A stretch of DNA of 64,000 bases from an uncultured Prochlorococcus sp. GTDB lineage: Bacteria; Cyanobacteriota; Cyanobacteriia; PCC-6307; Cyanobiaceae. Position numbers and translations under genes: made by a program. The notes below the pieces were generated by a model, which was not told the origin of the DNA, searched no databases, and worked only from the letters and a program-made list of their open reading frames with translations. Below are positions 10,208 to 16,910 of this stretch, piece by piece; the stretch's first letter is position 1; each line of letters begins with the position of its first letter. Location: NCBI GenBank assembly GCA_902563335.1, contig CACEWU010000002.1, positions 37,836 through 101,835 on the forward strand, given 5' to 3'.

Positions 10208-10438
10208 TCTTGTGAATCAGAACAGATTTATTCGTGAGGAGTGTTCTGACTTTTTCTTTCTACTCATGGTGAGGGCATAGTGGCATTAGGTAAAAAATAC
10301 TATTTTTTGAATACAATTGACTCCATTTTTATCAGAGGCATTAGCTCTAGCAAAGGAGGCTGCTGCGCTCTGTTGAGTTTTTTGCCTTCTCATTGGGATT
10401 TTTGTCTTATTTCAGCCTTTGTTGTGAGAGGAGACCTG

Positions 10439-10543
10439 ATGTCCATCTTCAAGCTGCTTTTAGGCTTGGACAAATGTGCCTTGAGCCTCAAGAGGCCATC
10501 TATTCGTGGCCAATCAGAAGAGGCTGCTTGTTTTGTGTTCTAA
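10439..10543 (+). CDS. possible 34-aa peptide
   Basis: ATG 10439 is preceded by AGAGGAG at a workable distance (GTGAGAGGAGACCTG just before it). The 34-residue product begins MSIFKLLLGLDKC and ends EEAACFVF. The good ribosome-binding site is the only real support; no family is known and the frame could be accidental. Confidence 0.25.
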   Translation: MSIFKLLLGLDKCALSLKRPSIRGQSEEAACFVF

Positions 10544-10598
10544 CAAGGTAGTGTTTTTAGAACTAATGTTAAGATGGTTTCATTTGCGGATTCCCTTA

Positions 10599-10742
10599 TT
10601 AGAGAAGAGATTCTGATCTTTCAATAACTGTTTCTTTGAGGGGAAAAAGAACATCTATGAGCTGAATTTCCTGGCAATATTCAGGCTCTGCCAAGATATG
10701 TTTGCCTAAGATAGGAAAACCCTGCTTAAGCCAAGTTGGCAT
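10599..10742 (-). CDS. possible 47-aa protein
   Basis: A minus-strand frame runs from ATG 10742 to TAA at 10601-10599. The product begins MPTWLKQGFPILGKHIL and continues through an acidic, amphipathic sequence (EYCQEIQLIDVLF). Its composition is much more protein-like than nearby random frames. No clear Shine-Dalgarno is seen. It could be a small island gene or a remnant of a larger one; the family is not recognised. Confidence 0.35.
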   Translation of the reverse strand: MPTWLKQGFPILGKHILAEPEYCQEIQLIDVLFPLKETVIERSESLL

Positions 10743-10820
10743 TAAAAGAGAGGCTCTATCCTTATTTATTTAGGAGTTAATGAACAGGGTCCTCATCTTT
10801 AACTGGCGTATTAGGCTAAG

Positions 10821-10856
10821 AGGCAAAAAAAGAGCGACCCAACAGGCATCGCTCTC
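10821..10856 (-). terminator. Rho-independent terminator (minus strand)
   Basis: Read on the minus strand, AGAGCGA and TCGCTCT (10849-10855 and 10831-10837) form a 7-bp stem with an 11-nt loop. It is followed at once by a run of at least seven T (10830-10824). This is the clearest intrinsic terminator in the island. No good protein gene ends just before it on that strand. Confidence 0.75.
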
Positions 10857-10960
10857 TCTTCTAACGATAGTCTTGGGGACAAATCGCTTTTCTCTTTTTA
10901 CACACCTAGCAATCTTGTGGAAACTCAAGATGCTAATGCCCTGACATGAATGCATTGGAT
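10821..10960 (-). ncRNA. candidate small RNA ending at an intrinsic terminator
   Basis: The terminator at 10821-10856 lacks a convincing upstream CDS: the 61-codon frame at 10770-10955 reads straight through it. About 50 nt before it lies a second hairpin, with TAGCA/TGCTA and TCTTG/CAAGA stems (10907-10935) closing an 8-nt loop. Hairpin, linker and terminator together are the usual shape of a bacterial sRNA. The 5' end is a guess, and no known cyanobacterial sRNA family is recognised. Confidence 0.35.
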
Positions 10961-11148
10961 CCTTAATATTTCCATGAGTCTTATTTTTTTGCTTTATTGA
11001 TGAAAGGTTAATTTGTTAATTAACTGGTTCAAGCAGTTACGTTGACCGAATGGATCAAAATAGTGATGTTTCTATTGACAAGGACTGCGAGCTTTTAGGA
11101 AGGCTTACCCAAATGTTGTAAAGGTGTTGTTAGGCAAATGGGTAGTAT

Positions 11149-11385
11149 TTATGAGCCACCATTGCAGAAATTGACGGCTGCAGAAACACTCTTTCCACTG
11201 TCTTTAATCTCTTCGACACATTCATTGAAGAATTTTGCTTGATATTTCAGGGGATAAGTTTTCATAGCAATTGCTAGTAATGCAAGAGCAGCTAATCCGC
11301 GAGCACCAAGACCTGCTGCACCAAAGAGATACCAAAGTATGCGCCTGCTTTTGCTTGAGGAGCATTTTTGTGATTTTTTTCCCAT
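11149..11385 (-). CDS. small single-pass membrane protein, hypothetical
   Basis: From ATG 11385 the product is 78 aa; the frame can extend 11 codons further to a TTG at 11418, so the start is uncertain. A basic, Ser-rich N-terminus (KKSQKCSSSKSRR) precedes one hydrophobic helix (ILWYLFGAAGLGARGLAALA and on to LLAIA). A soluble C-terminal tail follows, with two Cys (in NECVEE and NFCNGG). The positive-inside rule suggests N-in, C-out topology. The family is unknown. It resembles the short membrane proteins common in picocyanobacterial islands. Confidence 0.55.
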   Translation of the reverse strand: MGKKSQKCSSSKSRRILWYLFGAAGLGARGLAALALLAIAMKTYPLKYQAKFFNECVEEIKDSGKSVSAAVNFCNGGS

Positions 11386-11669
11386 TACCGTAGTGGCGAA
11401 TACGCAGACTTTAGGCAAATATCAAAAAAAGGTGTGCTTTATGTGCGATTTCAGTAGACAAATGTTTTTGAAGTGCTTCCTTCTATACCTTCTATAAAAT
11501 TGCTGAGCAGATAGTGAAAATAGACGAACCTTTGAGTTTGAGCTCAATGCAAATGAGTAAAGGGTGTTGCGGCTAAGAGAACAGATGAAACTAGCTCTTA
11601 GAGATTACTCAGAATTAAATCAGGTCTTGCCCTAGCCATTTTTCACAGGATGATTAATAAAAATGATGC

Positions 11670-11930
11670 ATGAGTGGTATGAATGACGAAAATTGGAGAG
11701 ACGAATTCAAGCAATGGAAGCCAGGTCTTAAACCTTTCCAAATTAAATTGCTTGATGAGGGGGCACAAAGTCAAAATCAGCAATGGTTGCTCAATGACAT
11801 GTGGTGTGAATGGAAAAAGCTTGCTGTCAAGAAAGAAATCAAGAAGATTGCTGGCCCACATTTAGAGATTAAAGATCCGTGGGAGGAAAAAACACAAGAA
11901 ACCATTGAGCCTTATGGCAAAGAAAAATGA
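11670..11930 (+). CDS. small hypothetical protein with 'WR-EFK / LLDEGA' motif (copy 1)
   Basis: The product is 86 aa from ATG 11670 (an in-frame ATG at 11679 is also possible). It carries NWRDEFKQW, then KLLDEGAQ, then CEWKKLA. A 49-residue block aligns without gaps to the minus-strand protein at 13198-13404, with 18 identities by eye, so the two are paralogues. No membrane helix or known domain is seen. Its stop overlaps the start of the next gene by 4 bp (ATGA), so the two are co-translated. Function is unknown. Confidence 0.65.
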   Translation: MSGMNDENWRDEFKQWKPGLKPFQIKLLDEGAQSQNQQWLLNDMWCEWKKLAVKKEIKKIAGPHLEIKDPWEEKTQETIEPYGKEK

Positions 11931-12163
11931 AATACCCAACAGATTCCAAAGGCCGCTACTTGCGTATACCGACCCCTTTAAAAAGAGAGGCTTGGCAAAG
12001 TAGATCACCAGAAAATTCAATCAATCTGATTAAGAGCCATAAGATTTTCATCGCTTGGTATCAAAAGAAACTTGGGCTTAGTGATTACGGCTTGCTTTGG
12101 CTTACCTTCTTTAAAGGTGTAATACTTACTCTTATTATTGAGAGGTGGATCTTCATTGATTAG
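11927..12163 (+). CDS. small hypothetical protein with C-terminal hydrophobic segment
   Basis: The 78-aa product is coupled to the preceding gene by an ATGA overlap. The N-terminal half is polar and basic (KGRYLRIPTPLKREAWQSR). The C-terminus is hydrophobic (YGLLWLTFFKGVILTLIIER), probably one membrane helix just before the end. A tail-anchored membrane protein is the simplest reading. Coupling to the soluble LLDEGA protein suggests the two act together, which is inference. The family is not recognised. Confidence 0.6.
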   Translation: MKYPTDSKGRYLRIPTPLKREAWQSRSPENSINLIKSHKIFIAWYQKKLGLSDYGLLWLTFFKGVILTLIIERWIFID

Positions 12164-12341
12164 GGAATTTTTTGGAATTATCTGTTATGTGTTGAAATTA
12201 GACTTCTTGAGGATGAATATTCTTGAATGGATTGAAGAACTAATTTCCTAAAAGCGCTTACTAAAAGAAGACAAGTGTTGCTAACTAGGCCTCATTTTGA
12301 GTGCAAGTTTGGACCTGAGGTCTTATTACCTTTACCTTTAG

Positions 12342-12470
12342 GAATTCAACCTGCCCACCGAACCATCCCGGTCTTTAATTGTCATAGTTCATTGGGAATT
12401 TGAAAAAGCTCTTGCCAAAGGTGATTTTTATGTAATTACTGAAGATGGTTGTTTTGCTTATTCTGTTTAG
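12342..12470 (+). pseudogene. short coding-like fragment without a start codon
   Basis: The frame between TAG 12339-12341 and TAG 12468-12470 encodes a protein-like sequence (HWEFEKALAKGDFYVITEDG near its end) but contains no ATG, GTG or TTG. Its stop overlaps the probable GTG start of the next gene by one base (TAGTG). It may be a remnant of a small gene whose 5' part is lost or frameshifted, or it may use a rare start codon. Confidence 0.3.
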
Positions 12471-12829
12471 TGAAGAACGAAGAAATCTCCTTTAAGGATT
12501 TGAGTAAGGCCCAATTAGATGCTTTAAAGGACTGTTATATCGATAGTCGTGTGGATTCAATGTCTGAGGTTGATCTCAAGAAATTTGTAAGAGACGTACT
12601 TGATCTCCAAATTAGAGGAACTGTGGGTAACCAGGAAGAGAGAGAAGTATGGAAAGAGATGAAAGAGTACTTCGATGAGACCTTTGAGCAGAAAATTAAA
12701 GAAGTTCTCAAAGAAAAAGTTTCAGAAGACTTATCCATTTCACCTGAGGAGCAAGAGTTTAAAAAGAGATTGGTCTTATTGGAACAACGAAAGGCAGAAG
12801 AAGGGCATCTGAATGAAGATATGTGGTAA
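12470..12829 (+). CDS. hypothetical acidic coiled-coil protein
   Basis: The 119-aa product starts at GTG 12470; an upstream TTG at 12449 adds seven residues without similarity to the rest. It is highly charged and predicted helical throughout: ISFKDLSKAQLDALK, then MSEVDLKKFVRDVLDLQIRG, and a Lys/Glu-rich coiled region (EQEFKKRLVLLEQRKAEEG) ending in DMW. No membrane helix is seen. It resembles a recurring small-protein type of marine picocyanobacteria as I recall it, without a known role. It may be coupled to the open fragment just upstream. Confidence 0.65.
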   Translation: MKNEEISFKDLSKAQLDALKDCYIDSRVDSMSEVDLKKFVRDVLDLQIRGTVGNQEEREVWKEMKEYFDETFEQKIKEVLKEKVSEDLSISPEEQEFKKRLVLLEQRKAEEGHLNEDMW

Positions 12830-12882
12830 CACAGGACACTATCTTTTTTTATCAATCTCTTTATCTGCGCCTTTTGAATTAT

Positions 12883-13038
12883 CTATTTGTTTAGTTGAGA
12901 TAAAAGAATTATTTGTCTTTTAAGCTTCATATTTTCGTCTTTTAGTTCTTCCATTTCATTTTGACACTTTTCAATCAAGCCTAGTGTCCACTTCCAGTTT
13001 CTTTCAGAACAGTGCTCTTTTGCTGCGTTCCAGTCCAT
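12883..13038 (-). CDS. 51-aa coiled-coil protein
   Basis: A minus-strand gene runs from ATG 13038 to TAG at 12885-12883. It is preceded by GAGG about 9 nt before the start. The product begins MDWNAAKEHCSERNWKWTLG. It then becomes a leucine-zipper-like helix (EMEELKDENMKLKRQIILLS). Composition and ribosome-binding site make it a credible gene. Dimerisation through the zipper is likely; a basic or DNA-binding region is not evident. Function is unknown. Confidence 0.6.
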   Translation of the reverse strand: MDWNAAKEHCSERNWKWTLGLIEKCQNEMEELKDENMKLKRQIILLSQLNK

Positions 13039-13197
13039 AGTTAAAGCCTCGTAGGGCAGAAAAATTTTGTGAGATTTTTTATATACTAATTACACCTTTT
13101 AGACTAGGGAAATAAAGTTGAGAAAACACAATTTGATTTGTAAATAGGATGATTAATCCAACAGTGGATGCAAATATGAACAGAGTATTCGAATAGT

Positions 13198-13404
13198 TCA
13201 TAGATTTATTGTTGGAAGGTCTGGCGGTTGATTCCTCTTTAGGCGTTTGTATTCAGCATGGAGCGCCCCTAATCGCCAGGCGTCTTTCATTGTTTTCGCC
13301 CCTTCATCTAGGAGTCTGATTTCATCAATGGAAAGCGTCCCTCTGAGTCGTTTGAACTCTTCACGCCACTTGGTCTCATCGGCTTCTTTCCAATCAACAG
13401 TCAT
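13198..13404 (-). CDS. small hypothetical protein with 'WR-EFK / LLDEGA' motif (copy 2)
   Basis: The 68-aa protein starts at ATG 13404, overlapping the stop of the upstream minus-strand gene by 4 bp. It reads KWREEFKRL, then IRLLDEGAK, then AEYKRLKR, matching the protein at 11670-11930 in order and spacing. It is a soluble, helical, basic protein. The LLDEGA core and flanking Trp residues are the conserved positions between copies. Function is unknown; duplication in inverted orientation 1.3 kb apart points to local rearrangement. Confidence 0.65.
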   Translation of the reverse strand: MTVDWKEADETKWREEFKRLRGTLSIDEIRLLDEGAKTMKDAWRLGALHAEYKRLKRNQPPDLPTINL

Positions 13405-13586
13405 AGAGCCGTCGACTCCCTTAAGCGATAAAAGGTTTCAGCACAGCGGACCACAATACTTTTGTACTCAGTAGGAAAATATTCCTTCGTTAGTCCAGGA
13501 ATCATTGTTGTTGGAAATGCACCTGGTATATGAAACATCACTTCTTTCTTCTTTTCTCGACCGAAGTGTGGTGGAAGATTTGTCAT
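13401..13586 (-). CDS. small hypothetical protein, coupled upstream of copy 2
   Basis: The 61-aa product begins at ATG 13586 and ends in an ATGA overlap with the following LLDEGA gene. Its sequence reads FHIPGAFPTTMIPGLTKEY and then VVRCAETFYRLRE. It has no membrane helix and is unlike the partner gene of copy 1, so the two bicistrons pair the shared protein with different companions. An internal Met at residue 17 could be the true start. The family is not recognised. Confidence 0.5.
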   Translation of the reverse strand: MTNLPPHFGREKKKEVMFHIPGAFPTTMIPGLTKEYFPTEYKSIVVRCAETFYRLRESTAL

Positions 13587-13756
13587 GCTGCCGCCAACTT
13601 TCCTTTTTTAACAATTGCTTGAACCATAGCCCCATTCATGCGTACTGGCCTTTAAATCATTGGCTGGATTTTTTGAGTATTATCAAAGATTTTTATTCGC
13701 GTATTTTCGATTAATTTATAGCCAGCTTTTCTATAAATGAAGACTGTAAATTTTGA

Positions 13757-13821
13757 CGATAAGTGTTCTAAAATAATAGTTTTAATCCGTATTTTTACTT
13801 TAGCAAACAGAACACTTATTG
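13757..13821. repeat. long inverted repeat
   Basis: ATAAGTGTTCT (13759-13769) is perfectly repeated in reverse complement as AGAACACTTAT (13809-13819). Two further pairs (one G.U, one C-G) extend the stem to 13 bp around a 39-nt AT-rich loop. No gene lies within 170 bp on the left or 500 bp on the right. Confidence 0.55.
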
Positions 13822-14109
13822 AAACACTAAAGGCTTTTGATGATTGATTTTGGCCGGCTTAACGAGTGATATCGATACTGTTCTTAAACATGAATTTTTA
13901 TTCTGAAAATATTTGGTGCTATTTGTTGATTGGATTCACGAAGAAACAATTGTTGAAACTCATGAGCAGAGGTTTGAATTTGAACTTGTGCTGTTTAATG
14001 CCTAGAAGTTTTAGCTGAAGATTGGTTTTAATAGCGCAAATATTTTGTATGTGATTTCTTTATGCTTGGGAGCATTGAATTCTGTTGCTTAAGGGTAATA
14101 CGACGGGCT

Positions 14110-14135
14110 GGGAGAGCTTAAACACCAAGCTTCCC
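14110..14135. other. hairpin upstream of tRNA-Cys
   Basis: GGGA plus AGCTT (14110-14119, one bulged G) pairs with AAGCT plus TCCC (14127-14135) around a 7-nt loop. The surrounding 80 bp is richer in G and C than the rest of the gap. No T-run follows, so a structured RNA is possible, but no family is recognised. Confidence 0.3.
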
Positions 14136-14335
14136 GCTAGGTGGCTTCTCCAATTATTCCTTTGGCAAGCAAGAAGAGTTCTGGGAAACTAGGTAAGGGT
14201 TACGAGTTGGTCGATCAGAATCCTTAGTTCCATTCCGCTCCCATCCGTTCTGAATGCCAAAAAGAATTAGGAAAAGAGATCTAATAATTGAGTTCTTGCA
14301 GCTGACCATAGGGATCGGTCAGAAGAAAGGTAAGA

Positions 14336-14406
14336 AGGCGGCACCCAGATTCGAACTGGGGATAAAGGATTTGCAATCCTCTGCCTTACCACTTGGCCAT
14401 GCCGCC
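14336..14406 (-). tRNA. trnC: tRNA-Cys (GCA)
   Basis: On the minus strand a 71-nt cloverleaf folds. The acceptor stem is GGCGGCA/TGCCGCC, the anticodon loop is TTGCAAA with anticodon GCA, the T-arm contains GTTCGAATC, and the discriminator base is U, as expected for cysteine. The 3' CCA is not encoded. The 5' end lies directly against the start codon of the divergent LpxB-related gene. Confidence 0.95.
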
Positions 14407-15693
14407 ATGGGTGGAGAAAATCTCTCCTCAGCGGATCGTATCAGTCACAATGCTCAATGCCTCTTAGTTTTATCGAATGGGCATGGTGAAGACGTTATTG
14501 CGCTGAGAATTCTTGAGCATTTGCATGTTCTGAGACCTGAGCTTTTGCTAGAAGTCCTCCCTATGGTTGGTGAGGGTAAGGCATATGCTTCAGCAGTCGA
14601 AGAAGGGTGGATACGGCGAATCGGTCCTTTAATGAATTTACCGAGCGGTGGCTTCAGTAATCAAAGCATCAGCGGGATGTTTGCGGATATTGGAGCAGGA
14701 CTTTTAAAGAACACTGTTCAACAGTGGTTGCTTGTTAAGGATGCTGTCCACAAAGGGCGCTACATACTTGCTGTGGGTGATTTACTCCCACTTTTTTTTG
14801 CTTGGACTAGTGGAGCACCATTCGGTTTTATAGGGACTCCTAAAAGCGATTACACCTGGAGGAGTGGCCCTGGTCATGCTTTGAGTGATCTTTACCATCG
14901 ATTGAAAGGAACTGAATGGGATCCTTGGGAGTACATCTTGATGAAAACATCTCGCTGCAAGCTAGTGGCTGTAAGAGATCGTTTAACAGCTAGAGGTTTG
15001 AGGCGACATGGTGTGATTGCAAATGCTCTGGGTAATCCAATGATGGATGGACTTAAGAAAGAAGCTCTTCCATTTGCATTGTCTTTTTGTCGACGTTTGT
15101 TAGTACTTTGCGGTAGTCGCATGCCTGAAGCAGGAGTTAATTTCCAGCGGCTCATCGATGCTATTGAGCTTGTTGATATACAAACGCCTGTAGCTATTTT
15201 GGTGGCTTTAAGTTCGCAACCAAATATTGATGAAGTGGAAATTATCTTGACTAACTTGGGCTATCAATTATCTAATCATCAAAATCAAGAGATAGGAGCC
15301 ATCACTTGCTGGGAAAAGGGATCTAGGTTTGTATTTCTTGGACCAGGTCAATTTTCTTGTTGGGCTTCTTGGGCAGAAGTTGGCATCGCAAATGCTGGTA
15401 CTGCTACTGAGCAATTGGTAGGGCTTGGTATTCCTGCCCTTTCCTTGCCAGGGGTGGGGCCACAATTTAAAAGAAGCTTTGCTGTAAGACAGAGTCGATT
15501 ACTTGGTGGAGCGGTAATGCCTTGTAGCAGTCCTGAAGGTCTTGCAAGCAAGTTGAAATTACTTTTGGGAGATGCTTATGAGCGACAAAAGCGTGCCACA
15601 GTAGGAGTTCAAAGGATGGGTGGAGCTGGAGCTAGCACTTCCTTAGCAAAATTACTTTTGAAACTTTTGTTTGTTCAAGAGAAAAATCTATAG
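14407..15693 (+). CDS. lipid-A-disaccharide synthase-related protein
   Basis: The 428-aa protein belongs to a GT-B family related to LpxB found in cyanobacteria (TIGR03492-like). Visible blocks are CLLVLSNGHGEDVIA (near residue 18), GDLLPLFFAWTSGAPFGFIG, ALGNPMMDG, and the donor-site region ANAGTATEQLVGLGIPALS followed by GPQFKRSFAVRQ. The frame is open 153 bp further upstream, but that part is the antisense of tRNA-Cys; I take ATG 14407, the first codon after the tRNA. Substrate is unknown; it probably acts in envelope glycolipid or glycan synthesis. Confidence 0.8.
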   Translation: MGGENLSSADRISHNAQCLLVLSNGHGEDVIALRILEHLHVLRPELLLEVLPMVGEGKAYASAVEEGWIRRIGPLMNLPSGGFSNQSISGMFADIGAGLLKNTVQQWLLVKDAVHKGRYILAVGDLLPLFFAWTSGAPFGFIGTPKSDYTWRSGPGHALSDLYHRLKGTEWDPWEYILMKTSRCKLVAVRDRLTARGLRRHGVIANALGNPMMDGLKKEALPFALSFCRRLLVLCGSRMPEAGVNFQRLIDAIELVDIQTPVAILVALSSQPNIDEVEIILTNLGYQLSNHQNQEIGAITCWEKGSRFVFLGPGQFSCWASWAEVGIANAGTATEQLVGLGIPALSLPGVGPQFKRSFAVRQSRLLGGAVMPCSSPEGLASKLKLLLGDAYERQKRATVGVQRMGGAGASTSLAKLLLKLLFVQEKNL

Positions 15694-15750
15694 AAGAAGA
15701 TCCGGTGACAAACGATACTTATAACTACTAACTACCTAATTTGTTTTGCA

Positions 15751-16020
15751 ATGGCACCCATCGAGGACCATGTCTATTTAAAAATCTGTGCCGAGTTAGC
15801 TAATTGTCTAAGTATTAGTATTGCCTCTGCGAGAAGAAAAGTTGACTTAGCGTCCGCTCGAGAAGGCGTTAGGGCTTTAGAGGCACGCAAAGCTATTGCT
15901 CAAAGACTGTTGGATATTGCTCGTTCTAATGATCTGAAGAATGAAGAAACCTCAGCTGCTAAGTTTGATCAGCTTTTAGAGGCTTTGGCTGAAGATGATA
16001 ATTTCATGATTGAGGATTGA
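15751..16020 (+). CDS. conserved hypothetical helical protein
   Basis: The 89-aa soluble protein is almost wholly helical: ICAELANCLSISIASARRKV, then an Ala/Arg-rich helix (REGVRALEARKAIAQRLL), and an acidic tail ending FMIED. No catalytic motif is seen. It follows the LpxB-related gene by 57 bp and converges on the RNase D gene with a 7-bp gap. The even composition suggests a real, conserved small protein of unknown role. Confidence 0.7.
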   Translation: MAPIEDHVYLKICAELANCLSISIASARRKVDLASAREGVRALEARKAIAQRLLDIARSNDLKNEETSAAKFDQLLEALAEDDNFMIED

Positions 16021-16027
16021 TTTTTAC

Positions 16028-16672
16028 TTAGTGTTCAAAAGTATGGGTAAATCTAAGTCTATCAAGCTCAGCTAATACTGGAATACAGTTAAAACATCTC
16101 TTGGCCAGATCGATTCTGCCTTCTCGCCTTAGCATCTCTTCAAGTCGTGTTTTTGCCTTGAGCAAAAATCGAACATCATTTGATGCATATTCAAGTTGTT
16201 TATCACTTAGCTCTTCAACTCGTCCCCAATCACTACATTGAGCCTGCTTATCTAGTTCTACACCAACAAGTTCCATGATTAGGTCTTTAAGCCCATGACG
16301 GGGCGTATAAGTGCGTCCAAGTTTGCTAGCAACCTTTGTACAGAAAATTGGATTGACTTCAATGCCAAGACCACTTGCTAGTGCAGCTACGTCAAAGCGG
16401 GCGAAATGAAAAACTTTTTCTACTGATGAATTTTCCATTAAAGCCTTTAATTTTGGCGCTGAGGATTGACCAAGCTCAACCCTTATGCAGGCCACATTGT
16501 CTTCGGCATCACAGATTTGCACTAAGCAAATTCTGTCACGCCCATGAATTAGACCCATTGCTTCGGTGTCAACTGCGAGTTCAGAGCTGGTAGTGAATCT
16601 TTGTGCCCATTGATTATTTAAGTCTTTATCAAAGACAGCAAAATTTGCTGGTGATGGTTTGGATTCGACCAT
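16028..16672 (-). CDS. ribonuclease D-like 3'-5' exonuclease
   Basis: The 214-aa protein has the DEDDy exonuclease motifs in order: LAVDTEAMGL (first Asp and Glu), VFHFARFDVAAL (second Asp) and YASNDVRFLL (Tyr and third Asp). The family trims RNA 3' ends, especially tRNA precursors, with two metal ions. The HRDC domain of E. coli RNase D is absent, as in other short bacterial homologues. Cytoplasmic. The symbol rnd is avoided because orthology with the E. coli enzyme is not certain. Confidence 0.88.
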   Translation of the reverse strand: MVESKPSPANFAVFDKDLNNQWAQRFTTSSELAVDTEAMGLIHGRDRICLVQICDAEDNVACIRVELGQSSAPKLKALMENSSVEKVFHFARFDVAALASGLGIEVNPIFCTKVASKLGRTYTPRHGLKDLIMELVGVELDKQAQCSDWGRVEELSDKQLEYASNDVRFLLKAKTRLEEMLRREGRIDLAKRCFNCIPVLAELDRLRFTHTFEH

Positions 16673-16910
16673 AAGGAAAATTTAGTGTGATAGGTAAAAG
16701 AGTTGGTTAAAAGCAGTGCTTAGGAATTTTTTGCGGAAGTTATTTTGATGATTTTATTCTGCTTGCAATATTGACGGACGTTTCAGGGTCTTTCTTTTAA
16801 TGCTTTAAGTGTTGAAAAACGCATAAGTCAATTTTTAATAAAGAATGTTTATGTCATTGGTTTAAAAAGTCTTAGAAAAGGGTGAATGCATCCACACCAT
16901 TCGTTTTTTG

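Larger units (their letters stand above)
9939..10598. other. 660-bp stretch without a convincing gene
   Basis: No well-supported CDS is seen. The stretch holds a 14-bp imperfect repeat TCTAGGACT(A/G)GTTT (9942-9955 and 9999-10012), the strong GGCGCC hairpin (10167-10207), and a weak 34-codon frame at 10439-10543. An 87-codon frame starting at 10280 spans the same area but has poor composition. The layout suggests regulatory RNA or decayed sequence. Confidence 0.5.
10743..11148. other. intergenic stretch (about 400 bp)
   Basis: Apart from the minus-strand terminator and candidate sRNA, no gene longer than about 25 codons is convincing. A 23-codon plus-strand frame at 11050-11121 (MDQNSDVSIDKDCELLG...) has no clear ribosome-binding site. 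The rest is AT-rich. Confidence 0.4.
13587..14335. other. non-coding stretch of about 750 bp
   Basis: No credible gene is seen on either strand. The stretch contains a long inverted repeat (13757-13821) and a GC-richer hairpin zone (14110-14135), and ends at the tRNA-Cys gene. Most of it is strongly AT-rich. It marks the boundary between the accessory island and the core genes that follow. Confidence 0.6.

Noticed and set aside
10280..10543. 87-codon plus-strand frame from GTG
   Set aside because: The first half is unconvincing; only the 34-codon internal start has a Shine-Dalgarno, reported separately at low confidence.
10770..10955. 61-codon minus-strand frame
   Set aside because: It reads through an intrinsic terminator on the same strand and has no recognisable sequence.
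12535..12855. 106-codon minus-strand frame
   Set aside because: Antisense to the acidic coiled-coil gene; Ser- and Cys-rich composition is typical of a shadow frame.
14254..14406. N-terminal extension of the LpxB-related gene
   Set aside because: These codons are the antisense of tRNA-Cys and add no similarity to the family.
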